DNA of 64,000 bases from Sulfurimonas sp. SAG-AH-194-C21 (lineage in GTDB: Bacteria > Campylobacterota > Campylobacteria > Campylobacterales > Sulfurimonadaceae). The stretch covers positions 41,733 to 105,732 of the forward strand of contig NZ_JAEMVC010000005.1 in assembly GCF_029215985.1 (NCBI RefSeq), written 5' to 3'. The notes under the pieces are model-generated. The model saw only the letters and a program-made list of their open reading frames with translations, did no database searches and was not told the origin of the DNA. The position numbers and the translations under genes are program-made. The number at the start of each line of letters is the position of its first letter. The stretch's first letter is position 1. Below are positions 45,936 to 54,739 of this stretch, in pieces.

Positions 45936-46640
45936 ATGATAAGACACTCTAATTCTTTTATATTTTCTATTATTATTCATATGATTATTTTTATAGGTCT
46001 GTTTTTTTCATATAAACATATTACAGCAGGACTACAAGAGCAAAAAGAAGAACCACTTTTATGTATACAACTCTCTACTAGATGTACTCCAGTAGTTTCA
46101 AAATTATCTCCTCAAATAAATAAAAGTTTAAATAAAGTAAAAGATAAAAAGGTGAAAGTCAAAAGAAAAGAAGTAAAGCAAAAAACAAGTAAGAAAAAAG
46201 TCTATACAAAAGAAGTTATTGCCGTAAATAAAGTTGTTATCGTAGAGAAAGTTTTTGAGAAAAAAAGCCCTAGTGAAAATAAAGCTACAGTGAATGTCAT
46301 AAAGAAGAAAAAAGTAACTCTTAAAATCAATAAAATTACAAAAGCTAAAATAACACCACAGCAAGAGTATATAGATGAAAATATAAAAAAAATAATTGCA
46401 TTACTCCAAGAAAACTTACATTACCCCCGAAGAGCAAGAAAAAGAGGTATACAAGGAGAAGTACTAGTGCGTTTTACGCTCTCCCTTAATGCACAGATAT
46501 CAAATATTGAAGTGCTCTCTTCTTATAGTGAAGTATTAAGTCGTGGAGCAATTCAAACTATAAAAAATATAAATAAGAAGCTACCAAAACCAAAACAAAA
46601 TATTACTTTTAATGTACCTATTTCTTATACACTTCATTAA
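45936..46640 (+). CDS. TonB-like energy transducer with lysine-rich linker
   Basis: 234 residues. An N-terminal anchor (about 7-25) begins with FSIIIHMIIFIGLFFSY, where the conserved TonB-type Ser/His pair appears (Ser 11, His 15). The C-terminal domain (about 145-234) reads YPRRARKRGIQGEVLVRFTLSLNAQISNIEVLSSYSEVLSRGAIQTIK, a clear TonB fold. The periplasmic linker (about 65-140) is Lys/Val-rich rather than Pro-rich. No exbB or exbD is nearby, so it must share those of another locus. The receptor served is unknown. Confidence 0.8.
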   Translation: MIRHSNSFIFSIIIHMIIFIGLFFSYKHITAGLQEQKEEPLLCIQLSTRCTPVVSKLSPQINKSLNKVKDKKVKVKRKEVKQKTSKKKVYTKEVIAVNKVVIVEKVFEKKSPSENKATVNVIKKKKVTLKINKITKAKITPQQEYIDENIKKIIALLQENLHYPRRARKRGIQGEVLVRFTLSLNAQISNIEVLSSYSEVLSRGAIQTIKNINKKLPKPKQNITFNVPISYTLH

Positions 46641-46762
46641 GATTTTTATCTAAACTGATATATATTTTAAGTATACATAAAAGTAATCATGAAAAAGTAT
46701 TATTTTATAAGTTTTTATGATACAATATTCTTGATTCAAAATTAACATCGCAAGGATTTATT

Positions 46763-47191
46763 ATGGGTATCTTACTTATCGCACTAGCATCAGCTTTAGT
46801 ATTTGGGCTAGTTGTTTTCTTTATTTGTGAAGAGAAGTCATTAACTAATGCAAACTTTTCAGATATGAAAGGTCTGTTTACAGAAGAGTTAAAATTATCA
46901 GAATGTATCGAGCAATTTAGTACAGTTCGTTATATGTTAGCATATGTTGCTGCTCTTTTCTTTTTTGATCTTGTTATAGCACAGACAGTATTTATACCAA
47001 ATGGTTTAGGTATGGCTCAGGTAATGGCTTACATCTTTATGCCATCATTAGTTGGATCATGGATAATTCTACTTGTTAAATGGACATATCAGCCTATGAT
47101 TAAAGTAATATCATCATTTATGTATGGTGCAGGGTATATAGGAGCAGCAGTATTTGCTTTTGGACTTACTTATGTTACATCAGTAGCATAA
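46763..47191 (+). CDS. Small multi-pass membrane protein
   Basis: 142 residues, not recognised. Hydrophobic segments at about 3-22, 57-80, 84-103 and 115-138 suggest four passes. The loop SLTNANFSDMKGLFTEELKLSECIEQF is the only hydrophilic part. AAGGATTT before the ATG is a good ribosome binding site. A terminator follows, so it appears to be a single-gene unit. Confidence 0.6.
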   Translation: MGILLIALASALVFGLVVFFICEEKSLTNANFSDMKGLFTEELKLSECIEQFSTVRYMLAYVAALFFFDLVIAQTVFIPNGLGMAQVMAYIFMPSLVGSWIILLVKWTYQPMIKVISSFMYGAGYIGAAVFAFGLTYVTSVA

Positions 47192-47207
47192 CTTTTTAGA
47201 ACTTAAG

Positions 47208-47227
47208 AAGGGCAATATAGTGCCCTT
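47208..47227 (+). terminator. Terminator after the membrane protein gene
   Basis: AAGGGCA and TGCCCTT form a perfect 7-bp stem with an ATATAG loop, followed by TT. It lies 16 bases past the stop codon. Confidence 0.6.
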
Positions 47228-47286
47228 TTAAGACTCCATCTCTTTTCTCCTCAACTCTTTGTACTTTTTCCTGATATAATATACTA

Positions 47287-47688
47287 ATGAAAATAATAAT
47301 ACTTGATGACTCCGTAACTATACAAATGATAATAGAATCTTATCTTGAAGACCTTGGGGTGAAAGAAGATGAGATGTTCTTATTTAGCAATGGAGTTGAA
47401 GCCTTAGATTTTATTAAGAAGCAGGGTGCTAGTATTATTTTTAGTGATATAAATATGCCGATAATGGAAGGTTATGAGTTTGCTACTAAAGTATTTGAAA
47501 TTCGACCAGATTTAAAAAACTCATTTTTTGCTGTAAGTGGTGATGAAAATCGTGAAAGTTACTTAAAAATGAAAGCAAGTGGTGCACACAGATTTTTGAA
47601 AAAACCTATTAACGCAAAACATTTTAACCATTTTGTTTCATTGGAAATATCTAAGTGTAGAGCTATGGAGTTTACTACTGATTTTTAA
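47287..47688 (+). CDS. CheY-like single-domain response regulator
   Basis: 133 residues forming one receiver domain with no output domain. Motifs: MKIIILDDSVTIQMI (acidic pair), the phosphoacceptor Asp in IIFSDINMPIMEGYEF (about 54), FAVSGD with Ser in the Thr/Ser position, and KKPIN with the conserved Lys. No kinase gene is adjacent. It may act in chemotaxis or as a phosphate carrier; partner unknown. Confidence 0.82.
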   Translation: MKIIILDDSVTIQMIIESYLEDLGVKEDEMFLFSNGVEALDFIKKQGASIIFSDINMPIMEGYEFATKVFEIRPDLKNSFFAVSGDENRESYLKMKASGAHRFLKKPINAKHFNHFVSLEISKCRAMEFTTDF

Positions 47689-47773
47689 GTGTAATGTTGT
47701 TTATGTGTATAAGAAAGATTGTTTTGGTATTGTTTTAGTTTGTGTATTAAATAAAATGTAGTTTTAAAAAAAG

Positions 47774-47848
47774 TGGTGACCCCGAGGAGAATTGAACTCC
47801 TGTGACATGGATGAAAACCATGGATCCTAACCGCTAGACGACGGGGCC
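47774..47848 (-). tRNA. tRNA-Glu (TTC)
   Basis: Cloverleaf on the minus strand: acceptor GGCCCCG with CGGGGTC (one G-T pair), anticodon stem CATGG/CCATG with loop TTTTCAT giving anticodon TTC, T-loop GTTCAAT, discriminator A and encoded CCA. A run of seven T follows the CCA. Together with tRNA-Lys upstream it fills the gene-free stretch 47689-48080, in which nothing else is seen. Confidence 0.96.
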
Positions 47849-47864
47849 ACTCTTGTAGTTGTTA

Positions 47865-47940
47865 TGGTGTCCTGTGATGGATTCGAACCATCGGCCACAT
47901 CATTAAAAGTGACGTGCTCTACCAGCTGAGCTAACAAGAC
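47865..47940 (-). tRNA. tRNA-Lys (TTT)
   Basis: Cloverleaf on the minus strand: acceptor GTCTTGT with ACAGGAC, D-loop AGCTGGTAGA, anticodon stem CGTCA/TGATG with loop CTTTTAA giving anticodon TTT, T-arm GGTTCGAATCC, discriminator A and encoded CCA. It lies 16 bases upstream of tRNA-Glu on the same transcript. Confidence 0.96.
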
Positions 47941-47967
47941 TTAGTCTCTTATTGTTAAGAGGTCGAA

Positions 47968-47996
47968 ATTATAGACAAATAGGCAAAGGATGTCAA
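47968..47996 (-). promoter_or_regulatory. Consensus sigma-70 promoter of the tRNA pair
   Basis: Minus strand TTGACA (47991-47996), 17 bases, TATAAT (47968-47973): a perfect consensus promoter at ideal spacing. Transcription would begin about 20 bases before tRNA-Lys. Such strength suits a stable RNA operon. Confidence 0.85.
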
Positions 47997-48080
47997 GATA
48001 AATAGAGTTAAATTATGACATTTGTAAAACTAGCCGCTATATTTACATAAATAAGAATTAATTTTGATAAAATATACTTA

Positions 48081-48995
48081 ATGAATTACTATAGTTTTGA
48101 ATACCCATACCTTATTCTTTTACTCATTCCTATTATCTGGTGCTTGTACAGATGTAGAGAGTACCTCAAACAACGATACTTCGTGCACTTAGAGTTTTTA
48201 CCTGTTAAACGCAGCTTCATAAGGATAGAGTGGATTGTAAAAATCCTTATTTTTATACTCCTGTGTATTGCTCTGGCTTCACCTATCATAGTTGACAAGT
48301 CAAATCCTCTTAATCGTAATGGAAAAGATATTGTTTTAGTTATAGATGCTAGTGGCTCTATGAACGCTTCGGGTTTTGACATAGAAGATGAGTTTAGCAA
48401 GGGTAAAAGACTCTCAAGGTTTTCTCTTACTAAAATTGTAGCTAAGCAGTTTATACAAAAACGCGAGAGTGATAATATTGGTATAGTCTTATATGGAGAC
48501 TTTGCTTTCATCGCTTCGCCTATAACATACGAGAAAGAGATAGTTGTTGATATGCTCTCTTACCTTAGTGAGGGAATGGCTGGACAAAACACGGCTATAG
48601 GAGAGGGGATTGTTATGGGTGTGAGAGCCTTTAAGCACTCAAAAGCAAAAAATAAAGTAATGCTATTACTAAGTGATGGAGAGCATAATAGTGGTGCTAT
48701 ATCACCAAAGGCTGCTTTAGCCCTTGCCAAGAATGCCGGTATCAAAATTTATACTATTGCTATTGGTGAAGCAGATTCTGCCCTAATGGAAAAAATCGCA
48801 AAAGAGAGTGGGGGCATTTATTACAGTGCTGTAAGTGCTAAAGAGTTACAAAATATATATAGTGTAATAGATACACTGGAGTCATCAAAAATTAGCTCAA
48901 AAGAGTACAAGGTAAAAGAGTATTATTTTCAAAGTTTACTTCTTTTAGCCTGCGGACTTTTACTATTTTTACTTTATAGAGAGATAAAAAGATGA
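48081..48995 (+). CDS. VWA-domain membrane protein, BatA-like (first copy)
   Basis: 304 residues with the Bat layout: two N-terminal membrane segments (about 9-24 and 53-70), a von Willebrand A domain facing the periplasm, and a last segment (about 283-299). The metal site is complete: DASGSM (Asp 89, Ser 91, Ser 93), Thr near 176 in AGQNTAIGEG, and LLLSDGEH. It starts a 12-gene run on the same strand and overlaps the next gene by 4 bases. The closest relative in the window is the protein at 56919. Confidence 0.85.
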   Translation: MNYYSFEYPYLILLLIPIIWCLYRCREYLKQRYFVHLEFLPVKRSFIRIEWIVKILIFILLCIALASPIIVDKSNPLNRNGKDIVLVIDASGSMNASGFDIEDEFSKGKRLSRFSLTKIVAKQFIQKRESDNIGIVLYGDFAFIASPITYEKEIVVDMLSYLSEGMAGQNTAIGEGIVMGVRAFKHSKAKNKVMLLLSDGEHNSGAISPKAALALAKNAGIKIYTIAIGEADSALMEKIAKESGGIYYSAVSAKELQNIYSVIDTLESSKISSKEYKVKEYYFQSLLLLACGLLLFLLYREIKR

Positions 48996-50437
48996 GTATC
49001 TTAAACCCTGAGTATCTTTGGCTTTTACTCTTTTTAATAGTCGCGTTTGTAAAAAAAGACTTTAAATCTCTGCAGTTTACATCATATGGTTATATCCTGA
49101 CTTTTGTGCTTGTAGTTTTAGCTCTCACCCGTCCAGTCATAGAAAAAGAACCTGTACAAACACAAGAACTTTTAAATGATGTAGTGATTGCAGTAGACCT
49201 CTCGTACTCTATGCAAGCACAAGATATCTCTCCATCGCGTTTAGCATATGCTAAAAGAACTTTAGAAAATTTAGTAAAACTAGAGCAAAAGAGTCGTTTT
49301 GGGGTCTTGGGATTTACTATAAACGCCATTATTCTCTCACCACTCACACAAGATACACATCTGCTTCTACACCTTTTTAATATGCTAGATGAAAAACTTA
49401 TCATGACAAAAGGGAGTAGTGTTATGCCAGCACTGATTCTTGCTAGGAAAATGTCAAAGTCTCCAAAAGTGAGTGTCGTTTTACTGACAGATGGTGGGGA
49501 TGAGTTTAACTATGAAGAAGAAGTAAGATATGCAAAAGAGCATAAACTACAAGTAAATATTATGATGATAGCAACAAAAAGTGGAGGAACACTTAGACTT
49601 GAGAATGGCGATTTACTTAAAGATGAAATGGATGACATTGTTGTGAGTCGTGAAAATAGTGCTATTGGTATCATAAGTGAAATGAGTGGAGGTATTTATA
49701 CTGATTCTCTAAGTGAAATTATCTCAGTACTACATGCTCAAAGAGATGACGAATATAAAAGTAATGTCACGATAGTGCAAAATATAGAGTTGTTTTATTA
49801 TCTTGTAGCATTAGCCCTTTTTACATTTTTAGTGAGTGTGAGTACACTTAAACGCTATGTCATTATGCTTTTATTATTTTTTGGACTTTCTGTTGAAGCA
49901 GGTGTTTTGGACTTTGTTAAAAATGAAAATAGATTAGCCTTTGAGAAGGGTGTGACTTTTTATAAAGATGGAGAGTATGAAAAAGCACTGGATTCTTTTA
50001 GTCGTGTTAAGTCTCAAGATGAGGCTATAAAAGCTACTATTTACTATAATATTGCAAATAGTTATGTTCGTTTAAAAGAGTTTCCAAAAGCAAAAATAGC
50101 ATATAAAAAATCTCTCATTTTACATTACTCCATAGAAGCAGATGAAAATCTAATGTATATAAAAGATGTAAAAGCACAACAAGAGATGAGTACAGGACAA
50201 CAAAAAGCTCAGAAAAAATCTAAAATAGCAAAACAACGAAAAAATACTCAAAAGAAAAAAGAGGGTGGCAGCTCAAACATGAAAGTAACTGCTGCTGCGA
50301 GTGGAGGCAAAGAGAGCAAGTCTAAAAAAAATAAAACTGCTTCTAAACTAGACTTAAACTCTGCAAAAACAAAACTAAGTTCTAAACAGTATGAACTTAT
50401 AAACAAGAGGAGTACAGATGAAAAAAAGCCTTGGTAG
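48992..50437 (+). CDS. VWA-TPR membrane protein, BatB/BatC fusion-like (first copy)
   Basis: 481 residues. Membrane segments near 8-20 and 33-48 lead to a VWA domain with MIDAS DLSYSM (Asp 69, Ser 71, Ser 73) and LLTDGGD. A segment at about 265-305, including RYVIMLLLFFGLSVEAG, precedes TPR repeats (about 320-385: FEKGVTFYKDGEYEKALDSF, YYNIANSYVRLKEFPKAKIAYKKSL). The tail is Lys/Ser-rich and ends DEKKPW, like the paralog at 57851. The next gene starts 20 bases before its stop. Confidence 0.85.
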   Translation: MSILNPEYLWLLLFLIVAFVKKDFKSLQFTSYGYILTFVLVVLALTRPVIEKEPVQTQELLNDVVIAVDLSYSMQAQDISPSRLAYAKRTLENLVKLEQKSRFGVLGFTINAIILSPLTQDTHLLLHLFNMLDEKLIMTKGSSVMPALILARKMSKSPKVSVVLLTDGGDEFNYEEEVRYAKEHKLQVNIMMIATKSGGTLRLENGDLLKDEMDDIVVSRENSAIGIISEMSGGIYTDSLSEIISVLHAQRDDEYKSNVTIVQNIELFYYLVALALFTFLVSVSTLKRYVIMLLLFFGLSVEAGVLDFVKNENRLAFEKGVTFYKDGEYEKALDSFSRVKSQDEAIKATIYYNIANSYVRLKEFPKAKIAYKKSLILHYSIEADENLMYIKDVKAQQEMSTGQQKAQKKSKIAKQRKNTQKKKEGGSSNMKVTAAASGGKESKSKKNKTASKLDLNSAKTKLSSKQYELINKRSTDEKKPW

Positions 50438-51515
50438 GTTTATACTTCTTTTTCTTTTTACAACACTAACACAGGCTTCAGAATATGAGTGGAGTGTGCA
50501 GTCAAATAAAACAGAAGCCCATGTAAATGAAGCTATACATCTGAAGTACACTTGTAACTATGCTGACAGTGCAGAACTTTATGTCATAGAATTTAATCCT
50601 ACAACTGATAATAAAAATTATAAAATAGTAATACTAAGAGAAGATGAAAAAATTGTAAATGGAAAAAAGATAAATGAGTATGAGTTTGTTCTTTTTGTAA
50701 AAAACAGGGGTAAATTTGTTTTATCACTTGATACACTCATGAAACAAACAAATAAAGACTCCATTGAGAATGGAATGCTCGGACGAGATAATGCTAACTA
50801 TGAAGAGTTTTCGCTATATCCATACAAACAAAAAAGTGTAGAAGTAAATATCTTAGAGACGATGAGTTCTATGGTTGGAGAGTTTACTCTGAGTATAAAA
50901 AAAGATAAGACAGAGCTAAAAGCATATGAACCCTATCACTTAGAGTTTCTTGTAAGTGGATTAGGTGACTTTCAGGTTTTTAAAGATGTGGCTTATAAGA
51001 TAGAGGGTGTTAAGGTTTTTAGTGAAGAGGCTAAAGAAGAGATAGTTTTAACTGCTGATGGTTATAAAGGGACTTGGAGAAAGAAGTTTGCTTTTGTGAG
51101 TGATAAAAACTTTAGTATACCTTCTTTAGAAACAGAGTATTTTGACCTCAAAGAAAACAAAATAAAAACACTGCGTTTTGATGGTTTAGATATAGTTATA
51201 AGTCCAGCAAAGTTTGAAAAAAAGCAACTACTTGATCCATCAGAAGAGATACTGGTGTGGGATAAAAGTTATCTTTATTATATATTACTATTTTTCGCTG
51301 GTTTTTTAGTGGCAAAAATAAAGTTTATCAGACCTAAAGTTCAAGATAGTGATGAAAAACTTTTTTGTAAACGAGTCAAAGAAGTAGATTCTTTAGAGAA
51401 ACTGAGCTTCATTTTAGTGACGCAGGATGCGAAAAAGTATAAAGAGCTTATTTTTAAAATTGAAAATAAAGAACTTAGATCCTTAAAAAATCTTAAGAAC
51501 TTGATATGCAGTTAA
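50418..51515 (+). CDS. BatD-like membrane protein (first tandem copy)
   Basis: 365 residues: signal peptide (SLGRFILLFLFTTLTQAS), a beta-rich periplasmic region with NEAIHLKYTC and KAYEPYHLEFLVSGLGDFQ, one membrane segment (about 287-303, LYYILLFFAGFLVAKI) and a short cytoplasmic tail ending SLKNLKNLICS. This is the BatD plan in short form. About half of its residues match the next gene product along the full length, so the two arose by tandem duplication. Its start is inside the end of the VWA-TPR gene. Confidence 0.8.
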   Translation: MKKSLGRFILLFLFTTLTQASEYEWSVQSNKTEAHVNEAIHLKYTCNYADSAELYVIEFNPTTDNKNYKIVILREDEKIVNGKKINEYEFVLFVKNRGKFVLSLDTLMKQTNKDSIENGMLGRDNANYEEFSLYPYKQKSVEVNILETMSSMVGEFTLSIKKDKTELKAYEPYHLEFLVSGLGDFQVFKDVAYKIEGVKVFSEEAKEEIVLTADGYKGTWRKKFAFVSDKNFSIPSLETEYFDLKENKIKTLRFDGLDIVISPAKFEKKQLLDPSEEILVWDKSYLYYILLFFAGFLVAKIKFIRPKVQDSDEKLFCKRVKEVDSLEKLSFILVTQDAKKYKELIFKIENKELRSLKNLKNLICS

Positions 51516-52603
51516 CTAGTATTGTTTTTTTACTACTTATCCTACTTGATTTAAGTGCTTCTACATATAAATGGAGTGCCTCAACAGATAAAAAAACAGC
51601 CTATGTAAATGAGGCAATTTTACTGACATATGTGTGTGAGTTTAGTGATGCAAGTGAGCTGTACACGATAGACTTTAATCCAATTCAAGATAATGAGTCA
51701 TTTAGTATAAAACTTTTAAAAGAGAGCCAAGGATTAAAAAACTTAAAAAGAGTTAACTATTATGAGTTTATAGCCTATGTAAAAAAAGAAGGCAGCATCT
51801 CTTTTGATTTTGATGTAGTTATGAAAAAGACAACACAGGAGTCTATTGACTCTACAACCAAAGGGCACTATGATGATTCGAAGAGTGAATCATTTATCTT
51901 CACTCCTTTGAAACAGATACCTCTTTCCCTTGAAATTAAAACTACTCCTTCAGCACTTATTGGAGAGTTTGAACTAAAAATAAAACACGATAAAACTTCC
52001 CTTAGTGCCTATGAACCCTACCATTTAGAGTTTCAAATCCATGGTCTTGGAAAATTATCAAGTATAAGTCCTGTGAATTTTACTATTGATGGTGTAAAGG
52101 TTTTTACACAAGGTGTAGTTTTAAAGAGTGAATTAACTAAATCTGGAGAAAAAAGTGTTTGGAGTCAAAAGTTTGCTTTTGTGAGTGAGCAGTCTTTTGT
52201 AGTACCTGAGGTCCAAATTGAGTACTTTGATGTAAAAACAGATAGTTTACAAACTCTAAAGTTTAATGAAATAAATATAAGTGTAGATAAGGTCGCGTTT
52301 AAAAAAGAGGATTTGCTTGATATGGAAGAAAAAGAGAGTCTTTTCTTCCAAAAAGAGTATCTATATGCTTTGTTGAGTTTTTTAGCTGGTTTTTTAGTAG
52401 CAAAAATAAAACTAAAGAGACCTAAAGCTGACAATACACAAGAGAAACTTTTTTGTAAACACATAAAAGAAGCGAACTCCTTAGAGAAACTGAGTTTTCT
52501 TTTGGTAAATAAAGATGTGAAAAAGTATGAAGAGATTATCTCTAAAATAGAGTCAAAAGAACTAACATCTTTAAAAAAAGCTAAGAACTTAATATGTAGT
52601 TAA
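51506..52603 (+). CDS. BatD-like membrane protein (second tandem copy)
   Basis: 365 residues, the same length and layout as the preceding protein: signal peptide (SIVFLLLILLDLSAS), YVNEAILLTYVCEFSDASELY, SAYEPYHLEFQIHGLGKLSS, a membrane segment LYALLSFLAGFLVAKI and a tail ending SLKKAKNLICS. It overlaps its twin by 10 bases. Both genes end with nearly the same DNA (ATATGCAGTTAA and ATATGTAGTTAA), which is a trace of the duplication. Confidence 0.8.
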   Translation: MQLTSIVFLLLILLDLSASTYKWSASTDKKTAYVNEAILLTYVCEFSDASELYTIDFNPIQDNESFSIKLLKESQGLKNLKRVNYYEFIAYVKKEGSISFDFDVVMKKTTQESIDSTTKGHYDDSKSESFIFTPLKQIPLSLEIKTTPSALIGEFELKIKHDKTSLSAYEPYHLEFQIHGLGKLSSISPVNFTIDGVKVFTQGVVLKSELTKSGEKSVWSQKFAFVSEQSFVVPEVQIEYFDVKTDSLQTLKFNEINISVDKVAFKKEDLLDMEEKESLFFQKEYLYALLSFLAGFLVAKIKLKRPKADNTQEKLFCKHIKEANSLEKLSFLLVNKDVKKYEEIISKIESKELTSLKKAKNLICS

Positions 52604-52619
52604 ATACTATTTAACTACA
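52595..52619 (+). terminator. 11-bp perfect hairpin across the second batD stop codon
   Basis: TGTAGTTAAAT and ATTTAACTACA pair perfectly around ACT; the stem contains the stop codon. It is AT-rich with no T-tract after it, so it may be a processing or stability element separating the batD and lipoprotein genes rather than a full terminator. Confidence 0.4.
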
Positions 52620-52649
52620 ATAAATTAAAAATACAGGAAATCATTATAT

Positions 52650-53648
52650 ATGAAAAAATATTTACTGCTAGTATTAGGAATAGTATTACTTTTTAGTGGA
52701 TGTGCTCAGAAAGTAGGTATGAAAGCATTAGAACCTGCAGAGGTTGATAGAGTATCAAATACAAAGAAGGTTACAGTAGCTAACTTTAGTCACGATAGAG
52801 TTGGATTATCAAGAAAGATAGAATCAAATCTTGCAAAGTTTCGTATAAATGATAAAAAGTATTTTACACTAGTCAGTCGAAATGACTTTGATAGACTTTT
52901 AAAAGAACAGCGCATTCAAAACAGTGGATTAGTTGATCCTAAAACTGTGGTAGAAGTTGGTCAACTCATCGGTGCAGAGGCAATCATAAATGGTAATGTT
53001 GGAAGAGCTACAGCACAAGACACTTACTTTTATGAAGGAAGAACAAGATGTGCAGATAAAGAATGTAAAAAAATAGTCAAGTATAAGGTCCGATGTAAAA
53101 AAAGAATCATAGGTCTCTCCAGTGAACTTCGTATAGTAGATGTACAAAGAGGCGATGTGATATTTGCTGATACTTTTAGTGATACTGCAGTATATAAGCA
53201 GTGTAGCGATGACCAAAGAGTTATACCATCAACCGAAATGGCGGCACAAAGACTAGCCATAAATATGGCAAATAAGTTTACCTATAAACTCACACCACAC
53301 TATAGATACTTTAAAGTAGCATTACTTGAAGACCCTGACTTAGATTATACAGATAAACAAGAAGAGCTACTCGAAGTCTCTTTAAAGTATGTAGAACAGG
53401 AACGGTATACTAAGGCAGAAAAGTTACTTATGCGTTTAGTTGACTCTACGGGATCTAAGTCTTATGTGCCTTTTTATAACCTTGGTGTTATCTCTGAAGC
53501 ACGAGGAAAGTATATGGATGCAAAAGAGTACTATGAGTATGCAGACAACTTAATGATAGCTCCTGTAGAAGAGATAAATGAGGCAATTACAAGAATAGAT
53601 AGACTTATTACAAAGCGTGCTATAACACGAGAACAAATTAATAGATAA
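52650..53648 (+). CDS. CsgG-family lipoprotein with TPR-like C-terminus
   Basis: 332 residues with a lipobox (VLLFSGC, Cys at 18). The CsgG-like domain (about 40-220) has KKVTVANFSHDRVGLSRKIESNLAKF, FTLVSRNDFDRLLKEQRIQNSGLVDP and GQLIGAEAIINGNVG. An insertion with several Cys (RTRCADKECKKIVKYKVRCKK) could form disulfides. The C-terminal part (about 235-320) has TPR-like repeats, YTKAEKLLMRLV and YNLGVISEARGKYMDAKEYYEYA. Probably outer-membrane anchored. It is 10 bases from the LPP20 lipoprotein gene. Confidence 0.8.
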   Translation: MKKYLLLVLGIVLLFSGCAQKVGMKALEPAEVDRVSNTKKVTVANFSHDRVGLSRKIESNLAKFRINDKKYFTLVSRNDFDRLLKEQRIQNSGLVDPKTVVEVGQLIGAEAIINGNVGRATAQDTYFYEGRTRCADKECKKIVKYKVRCKKRIIGLSSELRIVDVQRGDVIFADTFSDTAVYKQCSDDQRVIPSTEMAAQRLAINMANKFTYKLTPHYRYFKVALLEDPDLDYTDKQEELLEVSLKYVEQERYTKAEKLLMRLVDSTGSKSYVPFYNLGVISEARGKYMDAKEYYEYADNLMIAPVEEINEAITRIDRLITKRAITREQINR

Positions 53649-53658
53649 GGCTTGTGAA

Positions 53659-54660
53659 GTGAAGTATATATTTTTAGGATTAGTAACGGTAATATTTATT
53701 TTAGGTGGCTGTAGTAGTAAAAAAGTACAAGTTGTTGTGGAAAAAACGACTTTGCCTTCTTGGTACACAAACCCTCCACTTTCTAACGCAACAGAACTAT
53801 ATGCTTTGGGAGAGGGAAAAGATAAAAAAGAGGCATTGGCTGAAGCACTCTCTTTTATGGCATCAACACTGAGTGTCTCTATATCTTCAAACTATAATGC
53901 TAGAACTGAGGTTAGAGAAGGTCGTGTAAATAGCTCTGATGGAGTCTATAAAAGTGATATTACAAGTAAAGTACAAGAAGTTCGTATAAGTAGTTATGAA
54001 GTGTTAAATGCAAAGTCCTTGGGGTTTAATCGTTATGCTGTTTTGATTAAATCTAATAAGACAAAACTCTTTAAAAGTATGGTGTACGAGTTAGACCAGA
54101 AGTTCAGTTACATTCAAAGTAGACAAGCCGCACTTAAAGGTGCAAATGCTCTTGATAAACTTTTCTTTTATAAAATTCAAAATAAAATTTTACAAAGTAT
54201 ACCAACCACTCTTACTGTTATGAATGTACTCAATCCATCTTTTGAAGGTGATGAATACATCCGTAAAACTCAGAAGATAGGCATGGTTTATCAAGATATA
54301 GTGCAAAACATTAGTTTTTCTATAAAGTCAAATAAGCTTGGCACAAATCTAAAAGCACCCCTTGCAAAAGCTATTAGTGCGAAAAGATTGAAAATTAAAG
54401 AGTCACAAAATTCACAACACTTTAGTATTTATATATCAAATAGCATAGAAAAAGCACAAGCATACGGTTTTTGGTTGGCTCGTAGTGAGATAACTATAAA
54501 AACAAAAGATTATAGAGGGGTTATAGTTGGTTCAAATACTTTTCAAATAATCGGTCAGTCTTCACAAAGTTTTGCCATAGCTAAACAAAATGTAGCCTTT
54601 AAACTTAGTGCTCTTATACAAGAAGAGGGTATTTCTAAAGTTTTAGGAATAGCTATTTAA
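53659..54660 (+). CDS. LPP20-family lipoprotein
   Basis: 333 residues with a lipobox (FILGGCSS). The N-terminal LPSWYTNPPLSNATELYALGEGKDKKEALAEAL is the LPP20 pattern. Then come a mixed alpha/beta region with LNAKSLGFNRYAVLIKSN and an unrecognised C-terminal half. The GTG start is chosen because it precedes the signal peptide directly. CsgG and LPP20 lipoproteins often travel together in outer-membrane assemblies. Confidence 0.78.
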   Translation: MKYIFLGLVTVIFILGGCSSKKVQVVVEKTTLPSWYTNPPLSNATELYALGEGKDKKEALAEALSFMASTLSVSISSNYNARTEVREGRVNSSDGVYKSDITSKVQEVRISSYEVLNAKSLGFNRYAVLIKSNKTKLFKSMVYELDQKFSYIQSRQAALKGANALDKLFFYKIQNKILQSIPTTLTVMNVLNPSFEGDEYIRKTQKIGMVYQDIVQNISFSIKSNKLGTNLKAPLAKAISAKRLKIKESQNSQHFSIYISNSIEKAQAYGFWLARSEITIKTKDYRGVIVGSNTFQIIGQSSQSFAIAKQNVAFKLSALIQEEGISKVLGIAI

Positions 54661-54739
54661 CAATTACTTATAAGCCGTTTCACAACGATTAACCACAAAT
54701 GATTATACTTACACCATAAATAAATAGAGGTGTTATGTA

